64,000 nt of DNA from Platerodrilus igneus (lineage: Eukaryota; Arthropoda; Insecta; Coleoptera; Lycidae), in contig JARFIW010001177.1 in NCBI GenBank assembly GCA_036346225.1, forward strand, positions 2,016,501 to 2,080,500, written 5' to 3'. Position 1 is the stretch's first letter, and each line of letters starts with the position of its first letter. Shown here in pieces: positions 11,391 to 22,703 of the stretch. The notes beneath the pieces were generated by a model. It saw only the letters and a list, made by a program, of their open reading frames with translations, had not been told where the DNA came from and searched no databases. Both the position numbers and the translations under genes were made by a program.

Positions 11391-14270
11391 ACGATATATT
11401 ATTAATGGGTTTGAGGTCAGCTGGAAGAAAGTGTACTCTTTTTTAAGGCCTAAATTTTCGAATCTATTTCAAATTCTTGATCACAGGCTTTCTAAAATAC
11501 AATTAACTAGGCTAACATATACATCAATTGCTATTAACTTACAAGGTGAGGATATATATATTAAATTAACATAGAAATTAAATCGAAAAATATTTTTAAA
11601 ATAAAGTTTGCTTCAAGTTGTTGTATAAAAATTGTATAACTTGTATAAATATAAAATGTCAGATTTTGAAACCTTTCAGTTTCACTTTTGTTATTTAAAG
11701 CTTTAAATATAGGATGCCTATGTGTGTGTGTGTGTGTGTGTGTGTATGTATGAACATGAGTGTGCGTTCATGTTATATTTATATGAGTGTCAAAGTATAT
11801 TTCTGATTATATATTTTAAATCTGTTTGTTTGTTATTACGTGTGTATGTGTACATGTGTATGTATGTATGAATGTGATGTGCATGTATGATGTGAAGTAT
11901 TAATCACTACAATATCAATTACTGCATTAGGTACAGGTTACTTCTGAAGACTAAGAAAGTATGTATAAATCGAACTTAAACCACCAATATCTGTTTTTAT
12001 TTATACAATTTTTTGAAAATATGATACATTTCAAGGAATAATCTTTTTTTTTTTGTATCTTTTCTAGTTCTAAAATTTTAGGATGTTCAAAATCAATTTT
12101 GTGATCTAAATTGTGCAGTGACTCGATAAAGCACAAGAATTTGGTTTTATTCTAATGTCACTTTTGTGTTGGGTTATACGTTGTTTTAAAAATTGTGACG
12201 TTTGTCCAATATAGGGGTTACCACAATCTATACAATTAATTTGATATACAATGTTTTTTTGAAACAAATCCAGAGTTTTATCTTTAAATTTTGAAAAATA
12301 GTTCCTAATGTTAAAATATTCTTTTAGCGTATTTGAAATTGTAATTTTTAAATACTTGAGTTAATTTATTAGTTAGGTGATCATCTATGTTTGGTAGTGT
12401 TTTGTATAGTTGTAAAGTTTTGTTATTTTCGTTAGTTGTGTTATTGCTATCTATATTACCATCGTTATTGTTTGTATTAATGTATTTTTTTGAGTTATAT
12501 AATAATTTTGTGATAAGGTCTATAGGATAGTTGTTGTTTTGTAGAATATTTGAAAGTTTTTGATGTTCTTATTATGAAAGAGGGATGGGATATTTTAAAA
12601 TTCGTTCTTTTAATCCTAAAATAAAATTTAGCTTTGTTTTAAATGGATGAAAGGAATAATAGTTTAAGTATCTGTTTGAATGTGTAGGTTTTTGATACCA
12701 ATCTAAAATGATTTCATTTTTATTATTTCTAATTAATAGAGTGTCTAAGAACGGTACTGAGTTATTTGATTCTGTTTCGACTGTAAATTGAATATGTCTA
12801 TTGTATTTATTAAAATGTTAAGAGTTTCATCTATTTTATCTTCTGGAATAGCTGTCACTAGATCATCAACAAATTTTTTAATAAATGGAAGATTAAATGG
12901 AAGTTGTGAAATAACAGAATTTAATAGTTCATCCATAACTATTTGTGCAATAATGGGACTTAGATTTGATCCCATCGGACATCCAAAAATTTGTAGATAA
13001 AATTTATTATCAAACGAAAATAACAGTTGTCAAATAGAAATTCAACTATTTGTAAAATGATGTTTTTGATAAATTACAATTTTGTTCAATGTCGGTCCAA
13101 ATTTTAATAATGTTATTCATAGCTAAATTTTTAGGTATATTTGTGAAGAGGAAACGACGTCAAACTGATTAATACATAATTTTCTGAAAAAAATTATTTA
13201 TTTGTTCAGAAAATTCAAAGGAATCTTTATATTAAATGCGGTTTTACGGACGGATTTTGTTAGAATTTCAGAAATGAATTTAAAGTTTTTCAGTTGCAGC
13301 GTTATTTGTGGAAACAATGGACGGTATGAAAAATCGGCTTTATGTATTTTAGGTAGACCATAAAGTTTGAATTGTGCTTATAATTATTAAATGATTTTGC
13401 GTCTAATTCAATTTTTTTATTTCTTAACTGTTTTATAAGGTCTAATGTTTGTTTCTGAAGTTTTGCTGTTGGGTCTGTTTTAATTTCTTTGTATATTGTA
13501 TTATCTTTCAGTAAATCTGAAATTTTTTCTAAATAACTAGTTTTAGATATAGCAACGGTGATGTTGCCTTTATCAGCATTAACTATCAATAAATCTTCAT
13601 GTTCTTTTAGAAATTTTTGCATTGATAATAATTATAAGAATTTTGATTTTCTTTTGAATTTTGATAAAAAAATTTGTTAAAGTATTAGTTATGTAAGTTC
13701 GTTTTTAAGTCTTATCTTCTTCGTTAGTGTCTAAAATTATGTTTTCTAAATCAGCTATTAATTTGATGAGAATGGTGCTATTAATTGAAGGTTTATACTA
13801 AATTTTGGGCCTAATGCAAGAATTGTTTTATGTGACTTGGTATATCTACTGTGCTAATATTTTTAAACCAATTTGTAGTTTGAAGGAATTCGATTTTGTT
13901 TAAATTTGAAAGTTTGTCAAACTTTTTAGGTTGACAAGTTTGACTTTATGAAATTTTTTATTATACAAAATTTCTTGTCTGATTATATTCGTGGAATATG
14001 TGATTTGGAATAATATTAGCGACAGTATGTTTAACATTACATAATTCTTTGTATAAGTTACTTATGGATTGGTGGGTATATTCTATTTCTAGATTTAAAA
14101 CTTTTCTGTATAATCTATTCATGAATCTTTTTATTTTAGGGTATTTTCAAATTTTATACCTAAACAAATTATACAAATTTCTTGAAGCATTTGTTATATG
14201 ATGTGGAAGAATATCCATTTTCTACATTGCAGCAAAAATATTTTTCGATTTTCAACAGAAGTTAATTTGG
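11391..14270 (-). mobile_element. Penelope-like element, copy A
   Basis: Minus-strand copy of a Penelope-like retroelement, 5' part near 14200 and 3' end at 11391. It pairs as an inverted repeat with copy B (14355-17296) over about 2.8 kb. The sequence at its left end (CGATATATTATTAATGGG, then a segment ending in CCTAAATTTTCG) recurs at 14387 and, inverted, at 17200-17275, as expected of Penelope terminal repeats. A (TG)n tract lies at 11720-11743 and matches a (CA)n tract in copy B. Confidence 0.85.
11991..14120 (-). pseudogene. Penelope-type RT with GIY-YIG endonuclease, copy A
   Basis: In order from right to left: an N-terminal segment (ADKGNITVAISKTSYLEK, within 13622-13302) typical of Penelope RTs; the RT core at 12745-12975 with MGSNLSPIIAQIVMDEL and the catalytic box FVDDLV; then a GIY-YIG endonuclease module at about 12110-12260 with NCIDCGNPYIGQT followed by RITQHKSDI; and a C-terminal stretch near 12000-12130 (DHKIDFEHPKILE). 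Homology spans about 700 codons, close to the length of Penelope ORFs, but frames change several times and stops occur, so it is inactive. Confidence 0.87.
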
Positions 14271-14354
14271 TATTAATAATTGCCCAGCGTTTCAGGAGGT
14301 AAGACATTCAGCTCCATATTTCGTTGAGATGGACTGATAAAATCCCATATCTTG

Positions 14355-17292
14355 TATAATATAGTTTGGAATAATTTGCACAAATACGATATATTATTAA
14401 TGGGTTTGAGGTCAGCTGAAGAAAGTGTATTTTTTAAGGCCTAAATTTTCGAATCTATTTCAAATTTTGATTTTTGCTGCAATGTAGAAAATGGATATTC
14501 TTCCACATCATATAACAAATGCTTCAAGAAATTTGTATAATTTGTTTAGGTATAACAATTAAAATACCCCTAAAATAAAAGATTCATGAATAGATTATAC
14601 AGAAAAGTTTTAAATCTAGAAATAGAATATACCCACCAATCCATAAGTAACTTATACAAAGAATTATGTAATGTTAAACATACTGTCGCTAATATTATTC
14701 CAAATCACATATTCCACGAATATAATCGTAGACAAGAAATTTTGTATAATAAAAATTTCATAAAGTCAAACTTGTCAACCTAAAAAGTTTGACAAGCTTT
14801 CAAATTTAAACAAAATCGAATTCCTTCAAACTACAAATTGGTTTAAAAATATTAGCACAGTAGATATACCAAGTCACATAAAACAATTTTGCATTAGGCC
14901 CAAAATTTAGTATACAACCTTCAATTAATAGCACCATTCTCATCAAATTAATAGCTGATTTAGAAAACATAATTTTAGACACTAACGAAGAAGATAGAGA
15001 CCGAACTAATAACAATACTTTAACAAATTTTATCATCAAAATTCAAAAGAAGATCAAAATTTTATACGATTATTATCAATGCAAAAATTTCTAAAAGAAC
15101 ATGAAGATTTATTGATAGTTAATGCTGATAAAGGCAACATCACCGTTGCTATATCTAAAACTAGTTATTTAGAAAAATTTAGATTTACTGAAAGATTCAA
15201 TATACAAAGAAATTAAAACAGACCCAACAGCAAAACTTCAGAAACAAACATTAGACCTTATAAAACAGTTAAGAAATAAAAATGATTAGCGAATTAGACG
15301 CAAAATCATTTAATAATTATAGCAGCACAATTCCTAAACTTTATGGTCTACCTAAATACATAAAGGTTTTTCATACCGTCCCATTGTTTCCACAAATAAC
15401 GCTGCAACTGAAAACTTTCCAAATTCATTTCTGAAATTCTAACAAAATCCGTCCGTAAAACCGCATTTAATAAAAGATTCCTTTGAATTTTCTGAATAAA
15501 TAAATTTTTTTTACCAGAAAATTATGTATTAATCAGTTTAGACGTCGTTTTCTTCACAAATATACCTAAAATTTAGCTATGAATAACATTATTAAAATTT
15601 GGACCGACATTGAACAAAATTGTAATTTATCAAAAACATCATTTTTACAAATAGTTGAATTTCTATTTGACAACTGTTATTTTTCGTTTGATAATAAATT
15701 TTATCTACAAATTTTTGGATGTCCGATGGGATCAAATCTAAGTCCCATTATTGCACAAATAGTTATGGATGAACTATTAAATTCTGTTATTTCACAACTT
15801 CCATTTAATCTTCCATTTATTAAAAAATTTGTTGATGATCTAGTGACAGCTATTCCAGAAGATAAAATAGATGAAACTTTAACATTTTAATAAATACAAT
15901 AGACATATTCAATTTACAGTCGAAACAGAATCAAATAACTCAGTACCGTTCTTAGACACTCTAAATTTTAGAAATAATAAAATGAAATCATTTTAGATTG
16001 GTATCAAAACCCCAACATTCAAACAGATACTTAAACTATTATTCCTTTCATCCATTTAAAACAAAGCTAAATTTTATTTTAGGATTAAAAGAACGAATTT
16101 TAAAATATCCCATCCCTCTTTTCATAATAAGAACATCAAAAACTTTCAAATATTCTACAAAACAACAACTATCCTATAGACCTTATCACAAAATTATTAT
16201 ATAACTCAAAAAATACATTAATACAAACAATAACGATGGTAAATAGAAAACCAATAACGAAAATAACAAAACTTTACAACTATACAAAACACCAAACATA
16301 GATGATCACCTAACTAATAAATTAACTCAAGTATTTAAAATTACAATTTCAAATACGCTAAAAGAATATTTTAACATTAGAACTATTTTTCAAAATTTAA
16401 AGATAAAACTCTGGATTTGTTTCAAAAACATTGTATATCAAATTAATTGTATAGATTGGTAACCCTATATTGGACAAACGTCACAATTTTTAAAACAACG
16501 TATAACCCAACACAAAAGTGACATTAGAATAAAACCAAATTTTGTGCTTTATCAAGTCACTGCACAATTTAGATCACAAAATTGATTTTGAACATCCTAA
16601 AATTTTAGAACTAGAAAAGATACAAAAAAGATTATTCCTTGAAATGTATCATATTTTTCGCAAAAAAATTGTATAAATAAAAAACAGATATTGGTGGTTT
16701 AAGTTCGATTTATACATACTTTCTTAGTCTTCAAAGAAAAATTTAACATAATTGATATTGTGATTAATATCACATCATACATGCACATCACATCTAATAC
16801 ATACACATGTACACATAACACACGTACAACAAACAAACAGATTTAAAATATATAATCAGAAATATACTTTGACACTCATATAAATATAACATGAACGCCA
16901 CTCATGTTCATACAAACCCACACACACACACACACGCACATAGGCATCCTATATTTAAAGCTTTAAATAACAAAAAGTGAAACTGAAAGGTTTCAAAATC
17001 TGACATTTTTATATTTATACAAGTTATACAATTTTATACAACAACTTGAAGCAAACTTTATTTTAAAAATATTTTTCGATTTAATTTCTATGTTAATTTA
17101 ATATATATATCCTCACCTTGTAAGTTAATAGCAATTGATGTTATGTTAGCCTAGTTAATTGTATTTTAGAAAGCCTGTGATCAAGAATTTGAAATTTCGA
17201 AAATTTAGGCCTTAAAAAGAGTACACTTTCTTCCAGCTGACCTCAAACCCATTAATAATATATCGTATTTGTGCAAGGTCATTATCTCCAAA

Positions 17293-17296
<4 letters not shown>
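14355..17296 (+). mobile_element. Penelope-like element, copy B
   Basis: Plus-strand copy, head to head with copy A. Its two ends carry the same terminal sequence in inverted orientation (14357-14470 against 17165-17296). The arms stay alignable from about 14470 outward; between 14241 and 14470 lies a roughly 230-bp centre not shared by the arms. An (AT)n tract follows the right end. Confidence 0.85.
14586..16735 (+). pseudogene. Penelope-type RT with GIY-YIG endonuclease, copy B
   Basis: Same gene as in copy A, on the plus strand. An open N-terminal piece occupies 14586-14783; the RT segment with NADKGNITVAISKTSYLEK lies near 15118-15175; the RT core is open in 15579-15890 with PMGSNLSPIIAQIVMDEL and FVDDLV; the GIY-YIG module near 16430-16540 keeps YIGQTSQFLKQRITQHKSDI, but its upstream cysteine pair has become NCIDW. 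Frameshifts at several homopolymers and stops break it. The decay differs from copy A, so the two have mutated separately. Confidence 0.87.

Positions 17297-17329
<33 letters not shown>
17294..17329. repeat. (AT)n microsatellite
   Basis: AT tract between Penelope copy B and the E1 LTR. Confidence 0.95.
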
Positions 17330-17331
<2 letters not shown>

Positions 17332-19494
17332 CTGTGATATACTCCTGTGAATGCGGGAACTGGGTCCTTTCAACAAAAAATTCTAGTCCCACCGATTGGG
17401 CGTCATAAACTGCTGTGATCCTGTTTTCGCCTCGGCTGCTCACCTAATTTTATAAACCTCCTCATTCAAAAATTAAACAACACATTCCTACCACAAACAT
17501 CAACGTTAACTCTATTTACATCAATATTCAGAATACATTAAATTTTCAAATTAAATTTCAGCATAAAATTCAGTTTTAAAAAGAATTTCAAGATTAATTT
17601 TATTATCATTTTAATGTGCATCCAGAATTAAAGTCCTTGTTGGATGCCTACTAATTAATATAACAATATAAGCAGACCGGAGTCTGAGTATAAAGGAGCA
17701 TCTACCACCCTTTACGTTAATTAACCAGGTTCGTCTAATTGAGCTCAAAGACATACCCAAATTTTCATCATAATTCAGAACATCAATACTAAATACCCTT
17801 TCTACTTAAACAAGCAAATTTCATCTTAAAATTAAAATTTTATGGTTAGTACAATTTCACTAATGTCCATTTAAAGTAAGTCAATTATAAAGTTATTCAA
17901 CACACACAAAAATATCAAAGTTCAACCAAAATAGTATAAATTACCTGCAGGTTACTGCACTCGTAGCTTCAAGGTACATCGTCCCTTTTGTTAATCACAC
18001 CATTCCAACAGGATTATATTTACGGCTTCTAATTCTCAACGCTTTTAAAATTTTCTCCATCACCATTTATTTAAAGTTGTTTCTGGGCTTTTCCGGAACT
18101 CATCTGTGTATATCTGACCCTGGTTTTGTGGATCCAGACACGTTTTGAACCATTTAATTATTAACACCCCGAAAAATAACAAAGAAATTCATACTTCTTT
18201 CACCAATATACGCCAAAACTGCCTACTTTTGTGTATACATTTGTCGTTGTAAATTTTGCTAATTGGTACAGTGATACTAAATTTTATTACCTTGTATCTA
18301 AGTGCACTGAAGTACATTCATGTTAGCACGTAAATAACAAACTATTTTGAATCACTAAAATATACGAGCAAACTTTAAATTATTCTATCACACTAAAAAA
18401 AAACACTGTTTAACGCGTTGAATCAAGTCGCAGATGTAAGAGCTTTTAACGCATCGAATAGTCAAAAGTCTAAGAGGCCGAAATTCATATTACCACCGGT
18501 ATATATAGCGAATAGCCGGCACGTCGCTTTTGTCCTCAAAACAGACAATTCTTAAGAATTTCTCATGCTATGTTCCCAGTCCGTAGCCTGTGCGTCGGTT
18601 TTTTACGAATTTTTCGCTCGCCCCAGTTAAAAAATCAGAAATTCTCACACGGCACGCAAACATGTCCGAGAAAAACTAATTAATTTTGTACAGAAATCGT
18701 TGTTTCTACCTCTGATATTTGCATCCTATTTTCAACCAATTGTGACCCTCGTGACGTTGCTTAAATCACGCCTTTTACTATATGTGTCTTTGCTTGACGC
18801 ATTTTCTCTTTCCTTTTCTAACCTGTTCGTATTGGTGCAAATTGATATTCTTTATTATCGATTATATTTTAGTCCATGTGGACTATCTGGGTTAAATAAC
18901 CCCGTATCGCACCTTCTCGTGAATGTTAAGCCCCGGTTTCTCCAAGATTCTTTGTAAACATTAATTATCTGCAAAATTTTCGCCGAATGAGCTTTTTAAA
19001 TAAACCCTGTTTTGTATTTCGTGCTAAAGCATCTGACCGTTTTCAATATCCTTAGAATCGACATGTTTATCTAAACAAATTAAACTGAAATTGCCTTTTA
19101 AAATACGCAAGTGTGTTCAAACATCCTACTTCTAACTAACACTTCTAGGATTTGCATTTTATTGGGTTTTTTAAGTTTCTATAGATATTATCTGTACGTT
19201 TTGTTCAATACCGGTTACTTGAAATAGAGTTAATTAAGATAAATTTTGCATGTAATTTCTCTTTGTTTCTTTATTAGGAATAAATAAATTACACGCAGAG
19301 CTTTTTAATACTGTTTCTTTTGATATAAAGCGTCTTGTACATGATTTAAATTTCTTATTTTTACTGAAACGACCGAATTTATTTATGCTTCATGGTTTTA
19401 ATAAAGCGTATTATTTAATAAAATTCCTTATACACGGTGATTAAAATTATTTGATGTGATTATTTAATTTTCTACCCTGGTCTAAATATGAGTA
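17330..19494 (-). repeat. E1 3' LTR (left)
   Basis: 2165 bp, matching 22704-24870. On the plus strand it runs from TGCTGTGATATAC to AAATATGAGTA. Near its left end (about 17380-17420) it contains a degenerate primer-site-like block followed by another LTR-end-like GCTGTGAT, described in the findings. The plus-strand 85-codon ORF at 18700-18957 is antisense to the element and is not considered a gene. Confidence 0.93.
18498..18509 (-). promoter_or_regulatory. LTR promoter TATA box (E1 left LTR)
   Basis: Minus-strand GCTATATATACC, the only strong TATA-like site in the LTR in sense orientation. It is conserved at the matching place in the other E LTRs (about 23878-23889, 30316-30327, 41464-41476, 46911-46923). 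Start-site position was not determined. Confidence 0.55.
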
Positions 19495-19507
19495 TTTTCC
19501 CCCTATT
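19495..19507 (-). other. Polypurine tract of E1
   Basis: Sense-strand AATAGGGGGAAAA lies directly against the start of the 3' LTR, the standard site for plus-strand DNA priming. It is identical in E3 (from 42576). Confidence 0.88.
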
Positions 19508-20079
19508 TGAATACAAATAATCCCACTTATTTGAATGCAAATATAAAGCATTTAGACAAAAATTACAAAAAAAATTGCCTATCTCTCTCTACCCTTATCT
19601 ATCTAACTTACCTATTTTTTCTCCAATCCAAAAAAAATATTTACACCTATCCTATATCCCTATCCTATTCCTAACTTTCACCTCATTCTATAAACTGAAA
19701 TTATCCCTAACTTCATCCTACTTATCCATCTAATCCTATATACATCCTATATACCTATCCTATTTAACTAATCTTCACTATACTTTACTTCCCCCTACCT
19801 AATCCTATATGCCTATCCTACTCTTACTCTATTCCTAACTCTCCACTAATCTTCTATGAAATATCTACACTTAACCTATCTTATTTTCTTCCTACATTTA
19901 CTCTTTATTCTCATCCTAAACCTATTCCTAATTATCTCCCATATTTATCCTATACCTAGCTTTATTTTCTATAAACATCTACTTCTACTCTTCGATATAC
20001 ACCTATATCTACTCTCTATTCTATTCTTATTCCTATATCTATACTAAAATTCACCTATCTCTATCCTTTGTTCATCAAG
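19508..20079 (-). other. Purine-rich 3' untranslated stretch of E1
   Basis: Almost 0.6 kb in which the plus strand is nearly free of G and is built of loosely repeated CCTA/TCCTAT words; the sense strand is therefore A/G-rich. No gene is seen. It lies between the RT-fragment ORF and the polypurine tract and is also present in E3 (about 42655-43124). Confidence 0.75.
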
Positions 20080-21087
20080 TTATTTAAATCTAACTCTCTT
20101 CTTGATCCTCCAAGTCTTTCGTCTAACTATCCTAATACTCTTAATCCCTATTTCTCCCCCTTCTATATCTATACTTAACATCCCTGTTCTCTCACATACA
20201 ATAAACTTATCATCCCTATTATCCTTACTCTTAAATATTACTTCTTCTTCAGTCCCTACACTTGCCTGTTTCTCATTTATTATTGTGTCCCTTTCTGCCG
20301 ACAAACCAAACGATACTACTTTACAATTCTCGATTTTTCTCTCTACGGAAAATCCTACGTACCTTCTAGAATTCTTATGTAATGGAATCCGCCAGAATGA
20401 ATTCCTTAAATCTACTTTATTAAAAACAAACTTGCCATTTAACCTCGTCAAAAATGTGTCCATGGATGTTGGACCATGGAATTGCGGTTTGGTCCCTTGA
20501 CTAATTTTTCGTGCCTCTTTACTTAATTCTGCCTTCACCTGCTCCCGATCTGCTGCTGTTGCTTCTACCCCCAATAATTCTGCATGTTTTTGTACTAAAG
20601 CTTGAACCTCTACTATCTTATCCTCTGGACATCTTATTGTGTTGATCTGTTTACCTTCATCATCCTCTACCTCTACTACATTAATACTAAACCCCGTGTC
20701 ATCCTCTGTGACTTCATAACTGCCCTTCCATGGCACTACCTTATCCTTAATCCTTACTACCTTCCTCTCCATATCTATCAAAACCCCTAACTTCATCATA
20801 CAGTCAACACCTAAAATGCTCTGAAACTTCAGTCCAGGTACAATTACAAACTCCTGTTCACAGCTTAAACCTCCTATATCTATCCTAAGCACCACAACAC
20901 TATTTACTACAGCAAACTTCTTTTTATTTGGAGCTACTAAATGGCTACGCTTTATAGGCATAATTCTATCACAAACCTTATCCCTAATTTTGCTGACGAA
21001 TTCCTCTGATATTAAACTCGCCTCTGCCCCTGTATCAAGTAATACTTCTACATTATTTTCAAAAATTTCTAAATCAATAATTGGCAA
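20080..21087 (-). CDS. pol: E1 protease plus truncated RT (335 codons open)
   Basis: Retropepsin followed by a clipped RT. Residues 13-25 hold the active site LLDTGAEASLIS; residues about 91-104 hold SILGVDCMMKLGVL, the second hydrophobic box. After a linker, residues about 211-255 match the RT region around motif A (FNKVDLRNSFWRIPLHKNS, then VVSFGLS). The catalytic YxDD box, RNase H and integrase are absent, and a basic tail of about 80 residues ending IKKRVRFK follows. The listed start is simply the first Met; the true frame opens upstream as a gag fusion, but in E1 a TAA near 21107 interrupts that link (E2 and E3 have GAA). Protease may be active in principle; the RT cannot be. Confidence 0.87.
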   Translation of the reverse strand: MPIIDLEIFENNVEVLLDTGAEASLISEEFVSKIRDKVCDRIMPIKRSHLVAPNKKKFAVVNSVVVLRIDIGGLSCEQEFVIVPGLKFQSILGVDCMMKLGVLIDMERKVVRIKDKVVPWKGSYEVTEDDTGFSINVVEVEDDEGKQINTIRCPEDKIVEVQALVQKHAELLGVEATAADREQVKAELSKEARKISQGTKPQFHGPTSMDTFLTRLNGKFVFNKVDLRNSFWRIPLHKNSRRYVGFSVERKIENCKVVSFGLSAERDTIINEKQASVGTEEEVIFKSKDNRDDKFIVCERTGMLSIDIEGGEIGIKSIRIVRRKTWRIKKRVRFK

Positions 21088-21191
21088 ACATAATTTTTCC
21101 TCAGTTTATGGCTCTACTTCCTCCTCAATTTTGAAAAATTCACGTGGATGTTCATATACATTTACACTGAAATCTAGTGGTCTGTCGCGTT

Positions 21192-22561
21192 CTAAAAATC
21201 CTGTCCAGGTCTGTTTTCCCTACTCGGTCCTGGTCTAGCCGTCACCTCAGCGTACGTCCTAGGCGTTTCCACTCGTTCCGTGTCTGTATTAGCAGTCCCG
21301 CTCATGTCTGGTGAACTATTCATTCTGGTAGGTCCCGGTCTCGGTGCAGGTCCCCTTCCTAAACTATTACTCCTAACGTATGGTCGTCTCTGTTCCCAAT
21401 TCTGTCGCTGGTATCCGTAACTATTCCCCCGTCTAGCGTAGTTGTCCCTTCTATTGTCAAACCTAACTGTGTTGATCTGTCTTTCCCTATTATCCCGAGG
21501 TCGTCCACTACTTACGTCGTCGTACCTCTGCAGGTATTCTAAAAACATTTCTCTGTCCACTATGTTCTGTAATGCTACGTGCTGTCTTATTTCTGCCTCG
21601 AAGTGTCGTGATAAATACTTAATAATTTGTCGGTCCGTCAGTGGTGGGTTCAGTTGCTTTGCTATGCTATACTTGCGTATAGCATATTGCTCCTACTTCC
21701 TGAAAATTCTCCTTAAATTTCCTGTGATTAAGTCGTCTCGTACCTGGTCTTGTCTGTGGTCACTCCAGTAGTGCTTTAAAATTTGTTTTCAAAGTCCTGA
21801 TACGTGTCTATGTCCTGTCCTACTAAATTGTACCATGCTTCTGCGTTGTCCTTTAATAAAGCCTTTATCGTATTCAGTTTAGTCTGTTCGTCAAATAAAT
21901 TTCCCACTAGATTTCTTACACTATTAATAAAAATTTGTGGATTTACCCTGTTATCGCCATAAAACTTCATGTGTTGGTCCAATGATACTCCACCTGTAGA
22001 AAATCTGGGACCATCCCCGTTAAATTTGACATGTTGTATTTAATACTACTAACTTCGCGTTCTACCCTGCCTAACTGATCCCTACATGAGTCCGTCACTT
22101 CAGTCATTTTACATTAATCTCTTCTTCACAGAAAATGCGTACTTCGGACTTTAAATGTCCCATTTCCTGTCGAAGACCTGTAATGTCACGCTCATTTTAT
22201 CAACCCTATTTTCTACTTCCCCATCTTTACGGTAAGACTATTTTAAATTCTGAAAATTCTCTCGTCGATTTTTCTATTTTATCCCTAATTCCTGATTTAA
22301 TTGGTCAAATTTCCGATTTGAGTCCTCTCTCGCTCTATTCGATTCATCGCTTAGCTGTTCTAATTTTCTATTGGATTCCTCCTAGCTAATCGCATTTCCT
22401 CTAACATTCTCATCATTAATTCATTTCCTTGATCCCTGATTCCGTCCTCGACTGATCTCTACTGCCTCCGCTTCTTCCATTTTCGAATTTTTCCCACACA
22501 ATGCACTATCGTCACTTCCAATTTCCACTCCTTGACTCCTTAACCACTCCTTTCTCTGCAT
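21192..22561 (-). pseudogene. gag: E1 gag, frameshifted
   Basis: Starts at ATG 22559-22561 (MQRKEWLRSQG). The order, clearer in E2, is: an acidic and coiled-coil N-terminal part with repeated ESNRK/ESNRA words, a capsid-like segment (YGDNRVNPQIFINSVRNLV, DNAEAWYNLVG, FLEYLQRYDDV), and an Arg/Gly-rich basic C-terminus (RRDNYARRGNSYGYQRQNW). No CCHC knuckle is present. One-base differences at about 21695, 21718, 21780, 22015 and further right break the frame compared with E2; several are shared with E3. The ORF ends with GQDF and TAG just where the protease frame overlaps. Confidence 0.87.
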
Positions 22562-22672
22562 ACGCTCTAATCACTCTCACACTCTAAAATACTCTTAAAT
22601 TTATACACACACAGAAACTCTCTCTCAGATCGCCAGTTTCCTGGAATAAAATCACAAAAATTTTATTTGGAA

Positions 22673-22699
22673 CTCGAGCCCTCACGTTGTGGTCGCCAT
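22673..22699 (-). other. Primer-binding site of E1 (degenerate tRNA-Lys type)
   Basis: Sense strand TGGCGACCACAACGTGAGGG, 5 nt after the 5' LTR. It resembles the tRNA-Lys complement (TGGCGCCCAACGTGGGG) but has an insertion and substitutions, so priming may be impaired. Confidence 0.75.
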
Positions 22700-22703
22700 A
22701 TAC

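Noticed and set aside
14281..14312. Second hammerhead-like motif at the Penelope centre (minus strand CTGAATG ... GAAACGC)
   Set aside because: The CTGANGA core is not intact and no good stem II forms; at most a decayed relic.
18700..18957. Conserved 85-codon ORF also found near 24050, 30517, 41739 and 47106
   Set aside because: It lies antisense within the E LTR; its conservation only reflects LTR copies, and frames differ between copies.
20602..20790. 62-codon ORF repeated at 27030 and 43572
   Set aside because: Antisense shadow of the E protease-RT gene.
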